A stretch of DNA of 64,000 nt from Bradyrhizobium tropiciagri (GTDB taxonomy: Bacteria; Pseudomonadota; Alphaproteobacteria; Rhizobiales; Xanthobacteraceae). The notes under the pieces are model-generated. The model ran no database searches. It was not told where the DNA came from and was given only the letters and a program-made list of their open reading frames with translations. Where the stretch lies: NCBI RefSeq assembly GCF_018130545.1, contig NZ_JAFCKF010000005.1, forward strand, positions 62,001 to 126,000, in the 5' to 3' direction. Numbering within the stretch: position 1 is the stretch's first letter; each line of letters opens with the position of its first letter. Positions 1 through 10,296 of this stretch are shown one piece after another. The position numbers and the translations under genes were made by a program.

Positions 1-641
1 ACAAGACCGCACAGTTCTTCACGGTCGGCTGGTCGGTGAACTTCTGGCGTATCGAGGCCCAGACCGAGCGGGACTTCGAGTGGTTCGAGCACAAATATCC
101 GGGTTGGTACGCCGAGTTCGGCGACTTCTGGAAGTGGCACGCCAAGCTCAGCGTGCCCGGCGAGACCAATATCCTCTTCAACAGCGAGGTGGGCTACTCG
201 TACCCGCATCGGTGCTGGAGCTGCATGGTTCCGTGCCTGATCCGCGAAGACTTCGTCTGCGACGAGGTCGACGGCAAGATCTACACCTACTGTTCGGAAG
301 GCTGCCGCTGGACCCACAAGGTGGCTTTCGCCGCCGAATACGAGGGCCGGGCGACGCCGGCCATGGGCCGCTTCAGCGGTCGTCGTGAATGGGAAGATTG
401 CTATCACGGTTGGGATGTCGCCGATGCGATCAAGGATCTCGGTTTTGTCCGGCCTGACGGCAAGACCATGATCGCGCAACCGCATCTGCGCTTCGACGCC
501 AAGGACATGTGGACGCTCGATGACGTACGCGGACACACGCTCGGGAGCCCGTTGCGCGGCTTCAGGGCGCTGTCGCCCGCCGAACGCGAGGTCGCGACGG
601 CCGAATATCGTAGGGGCTTCAAGATCAATCCTTGCAACTAG
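1..641 (+). CDS. prmA: Propane/ketone monooxygenase hydroxylase large subunit, C-terminal part (partial)
   Basis: This is the 3' end of the large (alpha) hydroxylase subunit of a soluble diiron monooxygenase of the PrmA/MimA type, which hydroxylates short alkanes, ketones or phenol in the cytoplasm. The frame is open from base 3 at the left edge (KTAQFFTVGWSVNFWR) to the TAG at 639-641, so the N-terminal half with the diiron ligands lies outside. Visible features are the Cys-rich stretch CWSCMVPC followed by YCSEGC and the conserved tail with HGWDVADAIKDLGFVRPDGKT. The next three genes are the matching reductase, small subunit and coupling protein in the order prmABCD, which makes the family call firm. 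The true substrate cannot be read from sequence. Confidence 0.93.
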   Translation, partial: KTAQFFTVGWSVNFWRIEAQTERDFEWFEHKYPGWYAEFGDFWKWHAKLSVPGETNILFNSEVGYSYPHRCWSCMVPCLIREDFVCDEVDGKIYTYCSEGCRWTHKVAFAAEYEGRATPAMGRFSGRREWEDCYHGWDVADAIKDLGFVRPDGKTMIAQPHLRFDAKDMWTLDDVRGHTLGSPLRGFRALSPAEREVATAEYRRGFKINPCN

Positions 642-739
642 CAAAATGCCGACGGGAGGGGCCGTTCTCTGCGCCCCCTCCCGCCGGGATCTGCAAGCGC
701 TTTGCCGATCGTTCAGTTCACCTGCCAGGACAAGGCCCG

Positions 740-1783
740 ATGATGACAGACGTGCGGATTCACAAGGTTCGTTTCGAGCCAGTGGGCGTCGAGATGGAAG
801 TGGAAGAGGGCGAGACGGTACTTGACGCCGCATTTCGTCAGGGCATCTCGCTGATGCACGGCTGCAAGGAAGGCCAGTGCGGCAGCTGCAAGTCGAGACT
901 CGTCGACGGCGACATCGAACTGCTGAAGTATTCGACGTTCGCCTTGCCGGATTACGAGAGCGAGACCGGACATGTGCTGTTGTGCCGGACCCACGTCTAC
1001 AGCGATATCAGCGTCGAGCTGCTCAACTATGACGAGGACCTGCTCAGCCGTTCGATCGCGGTGAAGGCATTTGCCGGGCGCGTGGCGGCGATCCACGCGC
1101 TCACAGCGGATATCAGGTTGCTGGAGATCGAGATCGAGCGCCCGATGAAGTTCTGGGCCGGCCAGTATGTAGATCTCACGCTTCACGATGGCACCATCAC
1201 GCGCGCCTTTTCGATGGCAAACCCGCCGAGCGAGAGCACCCGTCTGCGCTTCATTATCAAGAAATATCCGAACGGCGCGTTTTCGTCGCAGCTTGACGGG
1301 AAATTGGCTGTCGATGACGCCGTGACGGCAAAGGGGCCGTACGGCACTTGCTTCCGGCGAGAAGAGCGGCCGGGTCCGATGCTGCTGATCGGCGGGGGCT
1401 CGGGAATGTCGCCGCTATGGTCGATCCTGGCCGATCACATCGAGAGCGGGGAGCAGAGGCCGGTGCGGTTTTTCTACGGAGCCCGCACGCGCGCCGATCT
1501 GTTCTACCTCGATGAGCTGGCAGCTATCGCGGCACGGCTTGACGACTTCAAGTTCGTGCCGGCGCTGTCGCACGCCGAGGCAAATGACGGCTGGGACGGC
1601 GAGACCGGGCTGATCCACGAGGTCGTGCTGCGCCATCTGCGCGAGGAGAAATTCAGCGGCGCCGTCGATGCCTATGCGTGCGGGCCGACGCCGATGATCG
1701 ACGCTGTATTGCCCGTCCTGCAAATGAACGGGGTCGAGCCTGACCACATCTATTTCGACAAGTTTACGCCGGCGGTGCGATGA
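740..1783 (+). CDS. prmB: Monooxygenase reductase component (2Fe-2S ferredoxin/FAD/NADH)
   Basis: The 347-residue reductase passes electrons from NADH through FAD and a plant-type 2Fe-2S centre to the hydroxylase. The N-terminal ferredoxin domain shows the ligand pattern CKEGQCGSC followed by LLC about 38 residues later. The FAD domain follows with RAFSMANPP, then the NAD-binding part with GGGSGMSPL and ACGPTPMIDA. An in-frame start exists at 632, inside the end of prmA, but the ATG at 740 is preceded by an AGGACAAGG Shine-Dalgarno-like stretch and begins the recognisable ferredoxin fold (MMTDVRIHKVRFEP), so 740 is chosen. The gap to prmA is about 100 bases and the genes are clearly one operon. 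Confidence 0.93.
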   Translation: MMTDVRIHKVRFEPVGVEMEVEEGETVLDAAFRQGISLMHGCKEGQCGSCKSRLVDGDIELLKYSTFALPDYESETGHVLLCRTHVYSDISVELLNYDEDLLSRSIAVKAFAGRVAAIHALTADIRLLEIEIERPMKFWAGQYVDLTLHDGTITRAFSMANPPSESTRLRFIIKKYPNGAFSSQLDGKLAVDDAVTAKGPYGTCFRREERPGPMLLIGGGSGMSPLWSILADHIESGEQRPVRFFYGARTRADLFYLDELAAIAARLDDFKFVPALSHAEANDGWDGETGLIHEVVLRHLREEKFSGAVDAYACGPTPMIDAVLPVLQMNGVEPDHIYFDKFTPAVR

Positions 1784-1832
1784 CGGCGTTCAAGAGTTCG
1801 TCGCAGAACATAATGGCAAAAGGGAGTGAGCA

Positions 1833-2936
1833 ATGAGCGCACAAGCAAGCAGAGCAGCAGCGACCAAGCCGGCGGTAATCGTCAAATCCGGAGCGGCGGG
1901 GGCAGCGGTGTTCCCGGGCTCCGACAGCCGCAAGTACAACTACTTTGAACCGAAGGGCCGCAAAGCGACCCACTACGAAGACATGACGGTCGACGTTCAG
2001 CCGGATCCGGAGCGCTACCTGCTGCAGGACTGGATCATCTCCTTCCCGGACGGAACGCCGACCTATTCCAAGGATTGGACGGCTGCGAAAAGCTCAAACT
2101 GGCACAAGTTCCGCGCCGTCGACCAGGAATGGGAGCGCACGCACTATCAGCGCCAGTCGACGATCTGCGGCATGGTGCAGAACACCATCGAGAATGGCCG
2201 GAAGTCGGGAGCGCCGACCCGTTTCGATCCCGCCTGGGTGAAGATTTTGCAGAATCATCTCGGCGCCTACAAGCACGCCGAATTCGGTCTCGGCACCTCC
2301 ACGATGCAGGCGCAGCGTTACGGCTACACGCAGATGGTCAACAATGCGATCCTGACCAACTCTTCCTACAAGCTTCGCTTCGCGCAGGACATCACTCTGT
2401 ATCTGAGTGAAATCGGCCTCGACCTTCCCGGGTTCGACATTGCCGTCGGCAAGAAGCACTGGCTGGAAGATCCGATCTGGCAAGGCGTGCGCAAGTCGGT
2501 TGAATCGGTGATGGGCTCAAACGACTACCTGGAGCAATATTTTGCGACCAACGTGGTGTTCGAACCGCTGGTCGGCGAACTCTTCCGTTCAGGCTTCCTG
2601 ATGCAGGCGGCGTCTGCCCAGAACGACTTCATCACTCCGGCGGTCGTCTCCGCCGCAGAGGCCGACTATGAGCGCAACCTCGCCAACACCGTCGAGCTGT
2701 TCCACATCCTCGGAACCGATCCGACCCACGGGGCGCAGAACCTTGCGTTGTTCAACAAATGGCTGGCCAAGCATGCCGATCTTGCGCTCGATGCCGCCAA
2801 TCATCTGCAGCCGATCTGGTCGCAGCCGCGTGTCAAGGTCGCGGCTTTCGCCGACGCGCTAGCGCACGCGAAGAATCGGATCAAGGGCATCGGTGCCGAG
2901 CTTGGCCTGACGGTTCCGGCAAATCTCGCGTCGTAA
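1833..2936 (+). CDS. prmC: Monooxygenase hydroxylase small (beta) subunit
   Basis: This 367-residue protein is the non-catalytic beta subunit that packs against the diiron alpha subunit in the hydroxylase. It has the family's typical N-terminal run FPGSDSRKYNYFEPKGRKAT and the ferritin-like helical region ending in a Lys/Gly-rich tail. A GGGAG Shine-Dalgarno lies just before the ATG at 1833, 49 bases after the end of prmB. No carboxylate-bridged iron motif (EXXH pair) is expected or seen in this subunit. Context between reductase and coupling protein supports the assignment. Confidence 0.92.
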   Translation: MSAQASRAAATKPAVIVKSGAAGAAVFPGSDSRKYNYFEPKGRKATHYEDMTVDVQPDPERYLLQDWIISFPDGTPTYSKDWTAAKSSNWHKFRAVDQEWERTHYQRQSTICGMVQNTIENGRKSGAPTRFDPAWVKILQNHLGAYKHAEFGLGTSTMQAQRYGYTQMVNNAILTNSSYKLRFAQDITLYLSEIGLDLPGFDIAVGKKHWLEDPIWQGVRKSVESVMGSNDYLEQYFATNVVFEPLVGELFRSGFLMQAASAQNDFITPAVVSAAEADYERNLANTVELFHILGTDPTHGAQNLALFNKWLAKHADLALDAANHLQPIWSQPRVKVAAFADALAHAKNRIKGIGAELGLTVPANLAS

Positions 2937-2980
2937 CCGATACTGCTTCACGTCTTCACTCAACTCTTCAGGAGATCGAC

Positions 2981-3337
2981 ATGCTGCACGAGACTGACAA
3001 CATCTTCAAATCGATGAAGGACATCACGTTCGAGGACACGGTGTCGCATCAATGCGGCGTCACCATGAACGACAGCGTCGAGGCGCGCGCCATCGCGGAG
3101 GTCATGGGTCGTCATGATCATATCAAGGTGACCTACATGCCGGCGATGATTCGCATCGACGGCAGCGGCAAGATGGAATTCAAGATGGACGAGATTTCGG
3201 AAGAGCTTGGCCGGGTCATGACCCCGCATCTGTTCGAGATCTCGACCTCGACCCACTACGGCCGCATGGTGATGACGGATGACAACACCGTCATGCTGTT
3301 CGGCGACATGAACGAGATGATGAAATACATCGTCTGA
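2981..3337 (+). CDS. prmD: Monooxygenase coupling (effector) protein
   Basis: The 118-residue product is the small cofactorless effector (MmoB/DmpM family) that docks on the hydroxylase and tunes oxygen activation. The sequence shows the family's compact alpha/beta pattern, with CGVTMNDSVEARAIAEVM near residue 25 and the conserved end with GRMVMTDDNTVMLFGDMNE. A longer frame opens at 2759 inside prmC, but the ATG at 2981 has a good AGGAGA ribosome site ending 5 bases before it and gives the normal family length. It is the last of the four core monooxygenase subunits. Confidence 0.92.
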   Translation: MLHETDNIFKSMKDITFEDTVSHQCGVTMNDSVEARAIAEVMGRHDHIKVTYMPAMIRIDGSGKMEFKMDEISEELGRVMTPHLFEISTSTHYGRMVMTDDNTVMLFGDMNEMMKYIV

Positions 3338-3354
3338 CGGCTGCCCGCGAACAG

Positions 3355-3381
3355 GCCCGGCCGGCACGACCCCGGCCGGGC
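3355..3381 (+). terminator. GC-rich hairpin after prmD
   Basis: A perfect 10-base inverted repeat (GCCCGGCCGG and its complement, loop of 7) follows the prmD stop by 17 bases. No T-tract follows, so it is more likely an mRNA-stabilising or attenuating hairpin between the core subunits and the accessory genes than a full terminator. Confidence 0.55.
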
Positions 3382-3448
3382 TCATTCGACGACATCAATC
3401 GCGCGCCTCACAACAACGTGCAAATCCAGCGGGATCGGGAGAAACGCC

Positions 3449-4492
3449 ATGTACAGGACGGCCAAGGGTGAAGAGATTTTTGTCATCGATGGGCATACGC
3501 ATTTCTGGGATGGAAGTCCGGCAAACCAGAGGAACGTCCACGGCAAGCAGTTCATCGACTGCTTCTACGCCTACCATTCGAACCTGAGCCCGCCCTCGGA
3601 GAAATGGGAGAAGGAGAAGTTCGAGAAATACGATGCCAAGACGATGTTCGACGATTTGTTCGTCGCGGGCTATGACGACATGGCGATCTTGCAGCCGACC
3701 TATCTCACCGATTTCTACAAGAACGGATTCAACACAACCGAACGAAATTCGGCGTTGAAGAAGAGCCATCCGGATCGCTTCATCCTGAATGGCGCCTTCG
3801 ATCCGCGTGACGGCACCAAGGGCCTGGAAGATCTCCATGCGCTGTCCGAGAAGCACAAGCTCAAGGGCGTCAAGCTCTACACCGCGGAATGGCGCGGCGA
3901 GTCGAAGGGCTACAAGCTGACGGACAAGGCGTCCTACCAGTACCTCGAAGCCGCACAAAAGCTTGGTATCAAGAACATCCATGTCCACAAGGGACCAACG
4001 ATCATCCCGCTCAATCGGGATGCATTTGACGTGGCCGACATCGATGATGTCGCGACCTCGTTCCAGGACCTGAATTTCATCGTCGAGCATTGCGGCCTGC
4101 CGCGACTTGACGATTTCTGCTGGATCGCGACCCAGGAAACCAACGTCTATGCGGGTCTCGCGGTCGCGCTGCCCTTTATCCATACGCGGCCGGGGTATTT
4201 CGCCCATGTGATTTCCGAGCTGCTGTTCTGGGTTGGGCCGGACAAGATCCTTTACGGCAGCGACTACGGCATCTGGACGCCGAAATGGCTGATCGACAAG
4301 TTCATGGCTTTTGAAATTCCGGCCGACGTCACCAAGGAGACGGGTTCGGTGTTGTCGATGGAGACGAAGACCAAGATTCTCGGCCTCAACGCCGCGCGGA
4401 TCTACGGCATCGACGTCGAAGCGCAGAAGAAAAAGATCCGGGCCGGCGGCGGCTATGCCCATTTGTCCGAAGCCGTTCACGCGCCGAGGTGA
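3449..4492 (+). CDS. Amidohydrolase-family protein of the monooxygenase operon
   Basis: This 347-residue protein belongs to the amidohydrolase-2 (TIM-barrel metal hydrolase/decarboxylase) family. The metal-binding HTHFW motif is near residue 16, later histidines appear in HVHKGP and HCGLPR, and the terminal acidic ligand region reads YGSDYGIW. The family includes hydrolases and non-oxidative decarboxylases. Genes of this type commonly follow prmD, so a role in the oxidation pathway or in maturing the enzyme is plausible, but the substrate is unknown. A GGGAGAA ribosome site precedes the ATG. Its stop codon shares a base with the start of the next gene (TGATG), which implies translational coupling. 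Confidence 0.85.
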   Translation: MYRTAKGEEIFVIDGHTHFWDGSPANQRNVHGKQFIDCFYAYHSNLSPPSEKWEKEKFEKYDAKTMFDDLFVAGYDDMAILQPTYLTDFYKNGFNTTERNSALKKSHPDRFILNGAFDPRDGTKGLEDLHALSEKHKLKGVKLYTAEWRGESKGYKLTDKASYQYLEAAQKLGIKNIHVHKGPTIIPLNRDAFDVADIDDVATSFQDLNFIVEHCGLPRLDDFCWIATQETNVYAGLAVALPFIHTRPGYFAHVISELLFWVGPDKILYGSDYGIWTPKWLIDKFMAFEIPADVTKETGSVLSMETKTKILGLNAARIYGIDVEAQKKKIRAGGGYAHLSEAVHAPR

Positions 4493-5286
4493 TGGCCATG
4501 AAACGTGGCATTGAGGGGAGGGAGCGGCCGCCGGGCCGCTCGTCAGATGACAAGCAGGCCGAGATATGGGCCTGCTTGCAGGGTGTGATGGACCCTGAAC
4601 TCGACGAGTCCGTCACCGATCTGAATTTCGTGACCAGGGCCGTTGTCGACGCGAAGGATCACGTTCACGTCGAGTTTCGCTTGCCGACCTATTGGTGCGC
4701 TGCCAATTTTTCATTCCTGATGGCGGACGACATGCGCCGCGCCATCGGTGCGTTGGACTGGGTCAAGAGCGTCAGCGTGGTCTTGGGCGAGCACATGTAC
4801 GCCGACAAGATCAATGCGGGCCTCGCGCAGGGTCGCTCGTTCCAGGAGACGTTTGGTGCCGAGGCCGATAGCGACCTCGACAGCCTGCGTCAGACGTTCC
4901 TCGTCAAGGCGTTCCAGCGCCGGCAGGTTGCGCTGCTCAGTCACCTCATCGCGTTGGGGCAATCGCCGGCGGAGATCGTGAGCCTGACGTTGACGGAGCT
5001 CGGTTGCCTGCCGCTCGACGATGCGGGTGAGAAGCTGGTTCGGCGCTATCTCGAGCGGCGCGCCGTCGCGGGTCCGGCAAGCGGCGATGGGCCTGGCTTT
5101 GTCGATTCAAACGGAGCGCGGCTGAAAGCCGATGGCCTCGCCGGATATCTATCGAATCTGCGGCGCGTCGGCATCAATGCTGAATTCAACGGCGCGCTGT
5201 GCCGCGGCCTGCTTGCTGCGCGGTTCGACCTCGAGACACCGTTCGTACCGAAATCGAGAACGATGCCGGCGTCGCCCGGCACGTAA
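4492..5286 (+). CDS. DUF59 (MIP18-type) iron-sulfur assembly protein
   Basis: The N-terminal hundred residues form a DUF59/MIP18 domain, with DPELDESVTDLNFV and the Cys-containing LPTYWCAANF. Proteins of this family help assemble or insert iron-sulfur centres. The roughly 150 residues after it are specific to monooxygenase-linked homologues and carry no motif I recognise. ATG 4492 is chosen because it overlaps the amidohydrolase stop by one base; a GTG at 4489 would add one residue. Its place in the operon suggests it matures either the reductase 2Fe-2S centre or the hydroxylase diiron site. That role is inference. Confidence 0.82.
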   Translation: MAMKRGIEGRERPPGRSSDDKQAEIWACLQGVMDPELDESVTDLNFVTRAVVDAKDHVHVEFRLPTYWCAANFSFLMADDMRRAIGALDWVKSVSVVLGEHMYADKINAGLAQGRSFQETFGAEADSDLDSLRQTFLVKAFQRRQVALLSHLIALGQSPAEIVSLTLTELGCLPLDDAGEKLVRRYLERRAVAGPASGDGPGFVDSNGARLKADGLAGYLSNLRRVGINAEFNGALCRGLLAARFDLETPFVPKSRTMPASPGT

Positions 5287-5365
5287 CGGTTGCCGTGATG
5301 CGGCTGCGCAGCATCGATAACAAGTCGAGACCAGACGAGTTTCAAGACAAAGCCGGGGAAATGCG

Positions 5366-6994
5366 ATGCCGAAGATCATGTTGCACGATGAAGCTGCGCG
5401 GGCCGCGCTGGGCCGAGGCGTCGCCAAGCTCGCCAAGGCGGTGCGCGGGACGCTGGGACCGAAGGGCATGAACGCGATCATGGACCGACCGATCGGCACG
5501 CCGATCGTTTCGCGCGATGGCGTCAGCATTGCCAGCGAAATCGAACTGGAGTGCCCGTTCGAGAATATGGGTGCGCAGGTGTTGCGCGAGGTTTCAGCGA
5601 AAACCAATGAGGTGGCGGGGGACGGCACCACCACGGCCACAGTTCTCGCCGATGTTCTCGTCCAGGAAGGACTGAAATGTCTGGCGGCCGGCGCCAATCC
5701 GGTCGAGCTGGTTGAAGGGCTGGAGCTTGCGGTTGCTGAAACCATCACGGCGTTGCGACGCTCGGCGAGACCGCTGCAGGGGGCTTCTGGCCTGCGGGCC
5801 GTTGCAAGCATTGCCGCTGGCGACAGCGCGCTCGGCGACCTGGTTGGCGAGGCCTTCGAGCGCGCCGGCAATCACGGAATCGTCGCGGTGGAATTCGGCA
5901 ACACGGTCGAGACAACGCTGGAAATCGTCGAAGGCATGGCCTTCGATCGCGGCTATCTTTCACATCACATGGTCACCGATGTCGAGAAGATGCAGGTGGT
6001 TCTCGACAATCCCTTCATCATCATGACTGATCTCAAGATTCAGACCGGGGAGCAACTGGCTGGTGTGATCTCGCTCATCGAGAAGAGCGGACGACCTTTG
6101 CTGATCGTCGCTGAGGAAGTGGCGCCATCGGTCATCATGCAATTGCTGGCGCGACGGGATAAGTCCAATTTCAAGGTCGCCGCGATTCACCCGCCGGAGT
6201 TCGGTCATTGGCGCAAGGCGATGCTCGAGGATATCGCGATCACGACAGGAGGGCGCGTCATCTCGGCCGATCTGGGCGGAAGGCTCGAGAAGGTGGAACT
6301 GCACGACCTCGGGTCTGCGCGCCAGGTGCGGATTTCCGCCTCGAAGACCTTGATCACGGCGGGAGGTGGCGATCAGACGACCATCGCGGCGCGACGCGAG
6401 CAGGTGTTGCGCCAATACGATGCTGCTCCCGAAAATATTGAGCGAGACAAGTTTCAGGAACGTATCGCCAAATTGGCCGGCGGCACAGCGATGATACTGG
6501 CCGGCGGTGCGACGCCGGTCGAGCAGAAGCGCCGGACCCAGTTGATCGAGGATGCGATCAACGCGACCCGCGCCGCGATCGAGGAAGGCATTGTGCCGGG
6601 TGGCGGAGTGGCCTTGCTCAGGGTCGCTGCAAGTCTCGACGAATTGATCAATCGGCTGAACGGAGGCGCCAGGCAGGGCGCCGAACTGCTGCAACGCGCG
6701 CTCAGCCGGCCGCTTTTCTACATTGCCGCCAATGCCGGTCTGGACGGAGAGGCGGAGGTCGCGAAAATTGCAAAAGCCAGGAATGGCCACGGGCTCGACG
6801 TGCGCAATGGCTCGGCGGTCGATCTTGTCGAAGCCGGCATCGTCGACCCGGTCAAGGTCTGCTACAGCGCGGTTCGCAATGCGGCATCGGTGGCCGGATT
6901 GATCCTGACCACGCAGACCTTGATTGCCAAGAAGCCGGATGACTTCGATCCCACCGCTGGCCCGGCCCGGGGCGGTGGTGCGGAACTGCTTTGA
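5366..6994 (+). CDS. mimG: Dedicated GroEL-type chaperonin of the monooxygenase operon
   Basis: The 542-residue protein is a full-length Hsp60 subunit with the ATP-binding GDGTTTATVLA at residues 85-95 and the second nucleotide segment EGIVPGGGVALLR. It diverges from housekeeping GroEL, and its tail ends in RGGGAELL instead of the usual GGM repeats. No groES lies beside it. In mycobacterial mimABCD clusters a linked GroEL (MimG) is known to be needed for soluble hydroxylase large subunit, and the position here matches, so a client-specific folding role for PrmA is likely. It would depend on a GroES encoded elsewhere. A GGGGA ribosome site precedes the ATG. Confidence 0.92.
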   Translation: MPKIMLHDEAARAALGRGVAKLAKAVRGTLGPKGMNAIMDRPIGTPIVSRDGVSIASEIELECPFENMGAQVLREVSAKTNEVAGDGTTTATVLADVLVQEGLKCLAAGANPVELVEGLELAVAETITALRRSARPLQGASGLRAVASIAAGDSALGDLVGEAFERAGNHGIVAVEFGNTVETTLEIVEGMAFDRGYLSHHMVTDVEKMQVVLDNPFIIMTDLKIQTGEQLAGVISLIEKSGRPLLIVAEEVAPSVIMQLLARRDKSNFKVAAIHPPEFGHWRKAMLEDIAITTGGRVISADLGGRLEKVELHDLGSARQVRISASKTLITAGGGDQTTIAARREQVLRQYDAAPENIERDKFQERIAKLAGGTAMILAGGATPVEQKRRTQLIEDAINATRAAIEEGIVPGGGVALLRVAASLDELINRLNGGARQGAELLQRALSRPLFYIAANAGLDGEAEVAKIAKARNGHGLDVRNGSAVDLVEAGIVDPVKVCYSAVRNAASVAGLILTTQTLIAKKPDDFDPTAGPARGGGAELL

Positions 6995-7020
6995 CCGGAG
7001 CGGAATCGTCGGTTCGAAGT

Positions 7021-7068
7021 GAGCGGTGGTCCGCTCATCGTTCGGCATGCTGCGATGTTCGCAGCATG
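7021..7068. terminator. Two hairpins between convergent groEL and activator genes
   Basis: Two perfect inverted repeats sit in the 96-base gap: a 6-base stem at 7021-7036 and a 10-base stem (CATGCTGCGA, loop of 3) at 7046-7068. Both genes converge here, so the pair probably acts as a bidirectional terminator, although T-tracts are weak. Confidence 0.6.
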
Positions 7069-7090
7069 GCCGTTTCAAGGCACTATGGCA

Positions 7091-9016
<1,926 letters not shown>

Positions 9017-9585
9017 CCCGGCTCCTCCGACGTGAAGGTGCTGGACCCGCTCATGACGGGTCGCGCGATCCTTCACTTGAATGGGGGACTGCCTGCTGAA
9101 ACTGCCGGTTCGCTCATGCAAAGTCCGACGCCAACAACCCCTTCCGGGCCGCCGTGACGGCCGCCTGAAACAGGGCCCATACCCGTCGTACCCGCCGTCA
9201 AGACGACGCCGCCTTTTCGATCAAACAACCCCTTCAGCGTCCCTCGTCCCAGACGTCCGGGCCTTTCTCTCGAGCCCGTTGACCGCATCAGCGTATACTT
9301 TTCGAATGGCTCTAGCAAAGGTAGCGATCGAAGTTCCGCCGGGCCGCGGCCCGATTTGCTCGATAGTCCGGCGAGGGCGCGGCTGTGCTGCGGCGCAGCA
9401 TCCGAGAATCGGTGTGTGCGCTCGCATCTTCGGCCACGTACGAACGGCGGCTTTTGACGAGCTACGACAGGTCCACGTTCGCGCGAGTTAGGCCGCCCTC
9501 GATAGGAAAATAGAATGTCGGAAATAGTGGGTCTAGCCATGTAGCGAGCTAGCAACTCGAACCTTCGTATCCAACGCCAATCACC
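9017..9585. other. Intergenic DNA with no supported gene
   Basis: About 570 bases upstream of the activator gene. Open frames on both strands overlap each other, lack ribosome sites and show no recognisable family. I find no sigma-54 -24/-12 element here. Confidence 0.5.
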
Positions 9586-9634
9586 GATTGACCACCGAAA
9601 CCCCGTGAACAATCGACGATAACAGTGGTCAATC
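9586..9634. repeat. Perfect 10-base inverted repeat, 29-base spacer
   Basis: GATTGACCAC at 9586-9595 is mirrored by GTGGTCAATC at 9625-9634. A T-rich stretch follows at about 9650-9668. It could be an operator, a mobile-element end or a weak terminator; nothing in the sequence decides between these. Confidence 0.6.
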
Positions 9635-9705
9635 AGGATCGAGCTTCATTGTTTTTGTTGTTTTTTTCGGTCGCTGATTACGTTCGGGACGTAGGTCTGC
9701 GGGCC

Positions 9706-9810
9706 GGCAACGGGAGCTGAAAGGCCCCTATAAGGTTGATATGAACCTCTGGTTCTTCATCGTTGGGATAAGAGATTGCAATCGCGCCAAATGCGAGCGT
9801 CAGCCGCGCG
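9706..9810 (+). repeat. Dispersed repeat, copy 1 (diverged)
   Basis: About 105 bases alignable with 21272-21373 and 61405-61509. It begins GGCAACGGGAGCTGAAAGG and ends in the conserved block with CAAATGCGA. It is the most diverged of the three copies and stops 10 bases before the regulatory box of the first peptide gene. Confidence 0.6.
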
Positions 9811-9820
9811 CTTCCAAAGC

Positions 9821-9834
9821 GTGACGCGGATCAC
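9821..9834 (+). promoter_or_regulatory. GTGA-N6-TCAC box and promoter of peptide gene 9913
   Basis: The palindrome GTGACGCGGATCAC matches the core of a CRP-family site. A TATGCG hexamer begins 22 bases after it (9857-9862), which puts the box centre at -41.5 and predicts a transcript start near 9869 with a 44-base leader. Confidence 0.75.
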
Positions 9835-9912
9835 AGCGACGAGCCTGGTGACCTTGTATGCGAGTGATCACGGCTTGAGGGGATGGCCCCTCCCGAAAAC
9901 AGGAGAATGGCT

Positions 9913-10086
9913 ATGAACAAGTTCGACCATGAAATGTCGATGGAAGCCCTCGATCGTGTTGTCGGGGGTGCGGATGGGGATGGCAACGGTACCGGTACGG
10001 GTAACGGTGGTCACGGCCTCGTTCGCGGAATCAAGCAGGTCATCGGCGCGGTGGAAGGCATCGTCAAATCAATTTGGCCCTTCTGA
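9913..10086 (+). CDS. Double-glycine leader peptide (bacteriocin-like) 1
   Basis: A 57-residue precursor. The 19-residue leader ends LDRVVGG, the classic double-glycine cleavage site of C39-peptidase ABC exporters. The predicted 38-residue mature peptide begins with a Gly/Asn/Thr-rich stretch and ends in a likely amphipathic helix (GLVRGIKQVIGAVEGIVKSI) closed by WPF. An ATG at 9907 directly abuts the AGGAGA ribosome site, so the ATG at 9913, 6 bases further, is the start. It lies convergent to the NHLM exporter, the obvious processing and export machine. Function as a class II bacteriocin or signalling peptide is inference; no immunity gene is adjacent. Confidence 0.85.
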   Translation: MNKFDHEMSMEALDRVVGGADGDGNGTGTGNGGHGLVRGIKQVIGAVEGIVKSIWPF

Positions 10087-10147
10087 TCCTCGCTGGAATC
10101 CGCGTTGTCACGCGATCGCCGATGGACAAGGCGGCATACTGAGGCAA

Positions 10148-10178
10148 AGCTTGCTGCGCACCGAATGCGCAGCAAGCT
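10148..10178. terminator. 13-base-stem hairpin between peptide 1 and exporter
   Basis: A perfect inverted repeat AGCTTGCTGCGCA, loop CCGAA, closes the gap between convergent transcription units. No long T-tract follows on either strand. Confidence 0.65.
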
Positions 10179-10296
10179 GCTGTGCATCACGCTTTCCTGT
10201 ATTCTTCCTGGTTCGCGGCCCGCAATGATCGCCAGCCATGTCATCGGATAGGTGACAATAGGCTCGCAAGCCGGGCTCAGATAGACCGGCGGGCCG

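Noticed and set aside
9330-9375. A possible sigma-54 -24/-12 promoter near a TTTGCT
   Set aside because: The GG to GC spacing is wrong for the -24/-12 consensus.
9073-9612. 180-codon minus-strand frame upstream of the activator
   Set aside because: No ribosome site, no recognisable family, low-complexity Arg/Gly composition; it overlaps the repeat and palindrome region.
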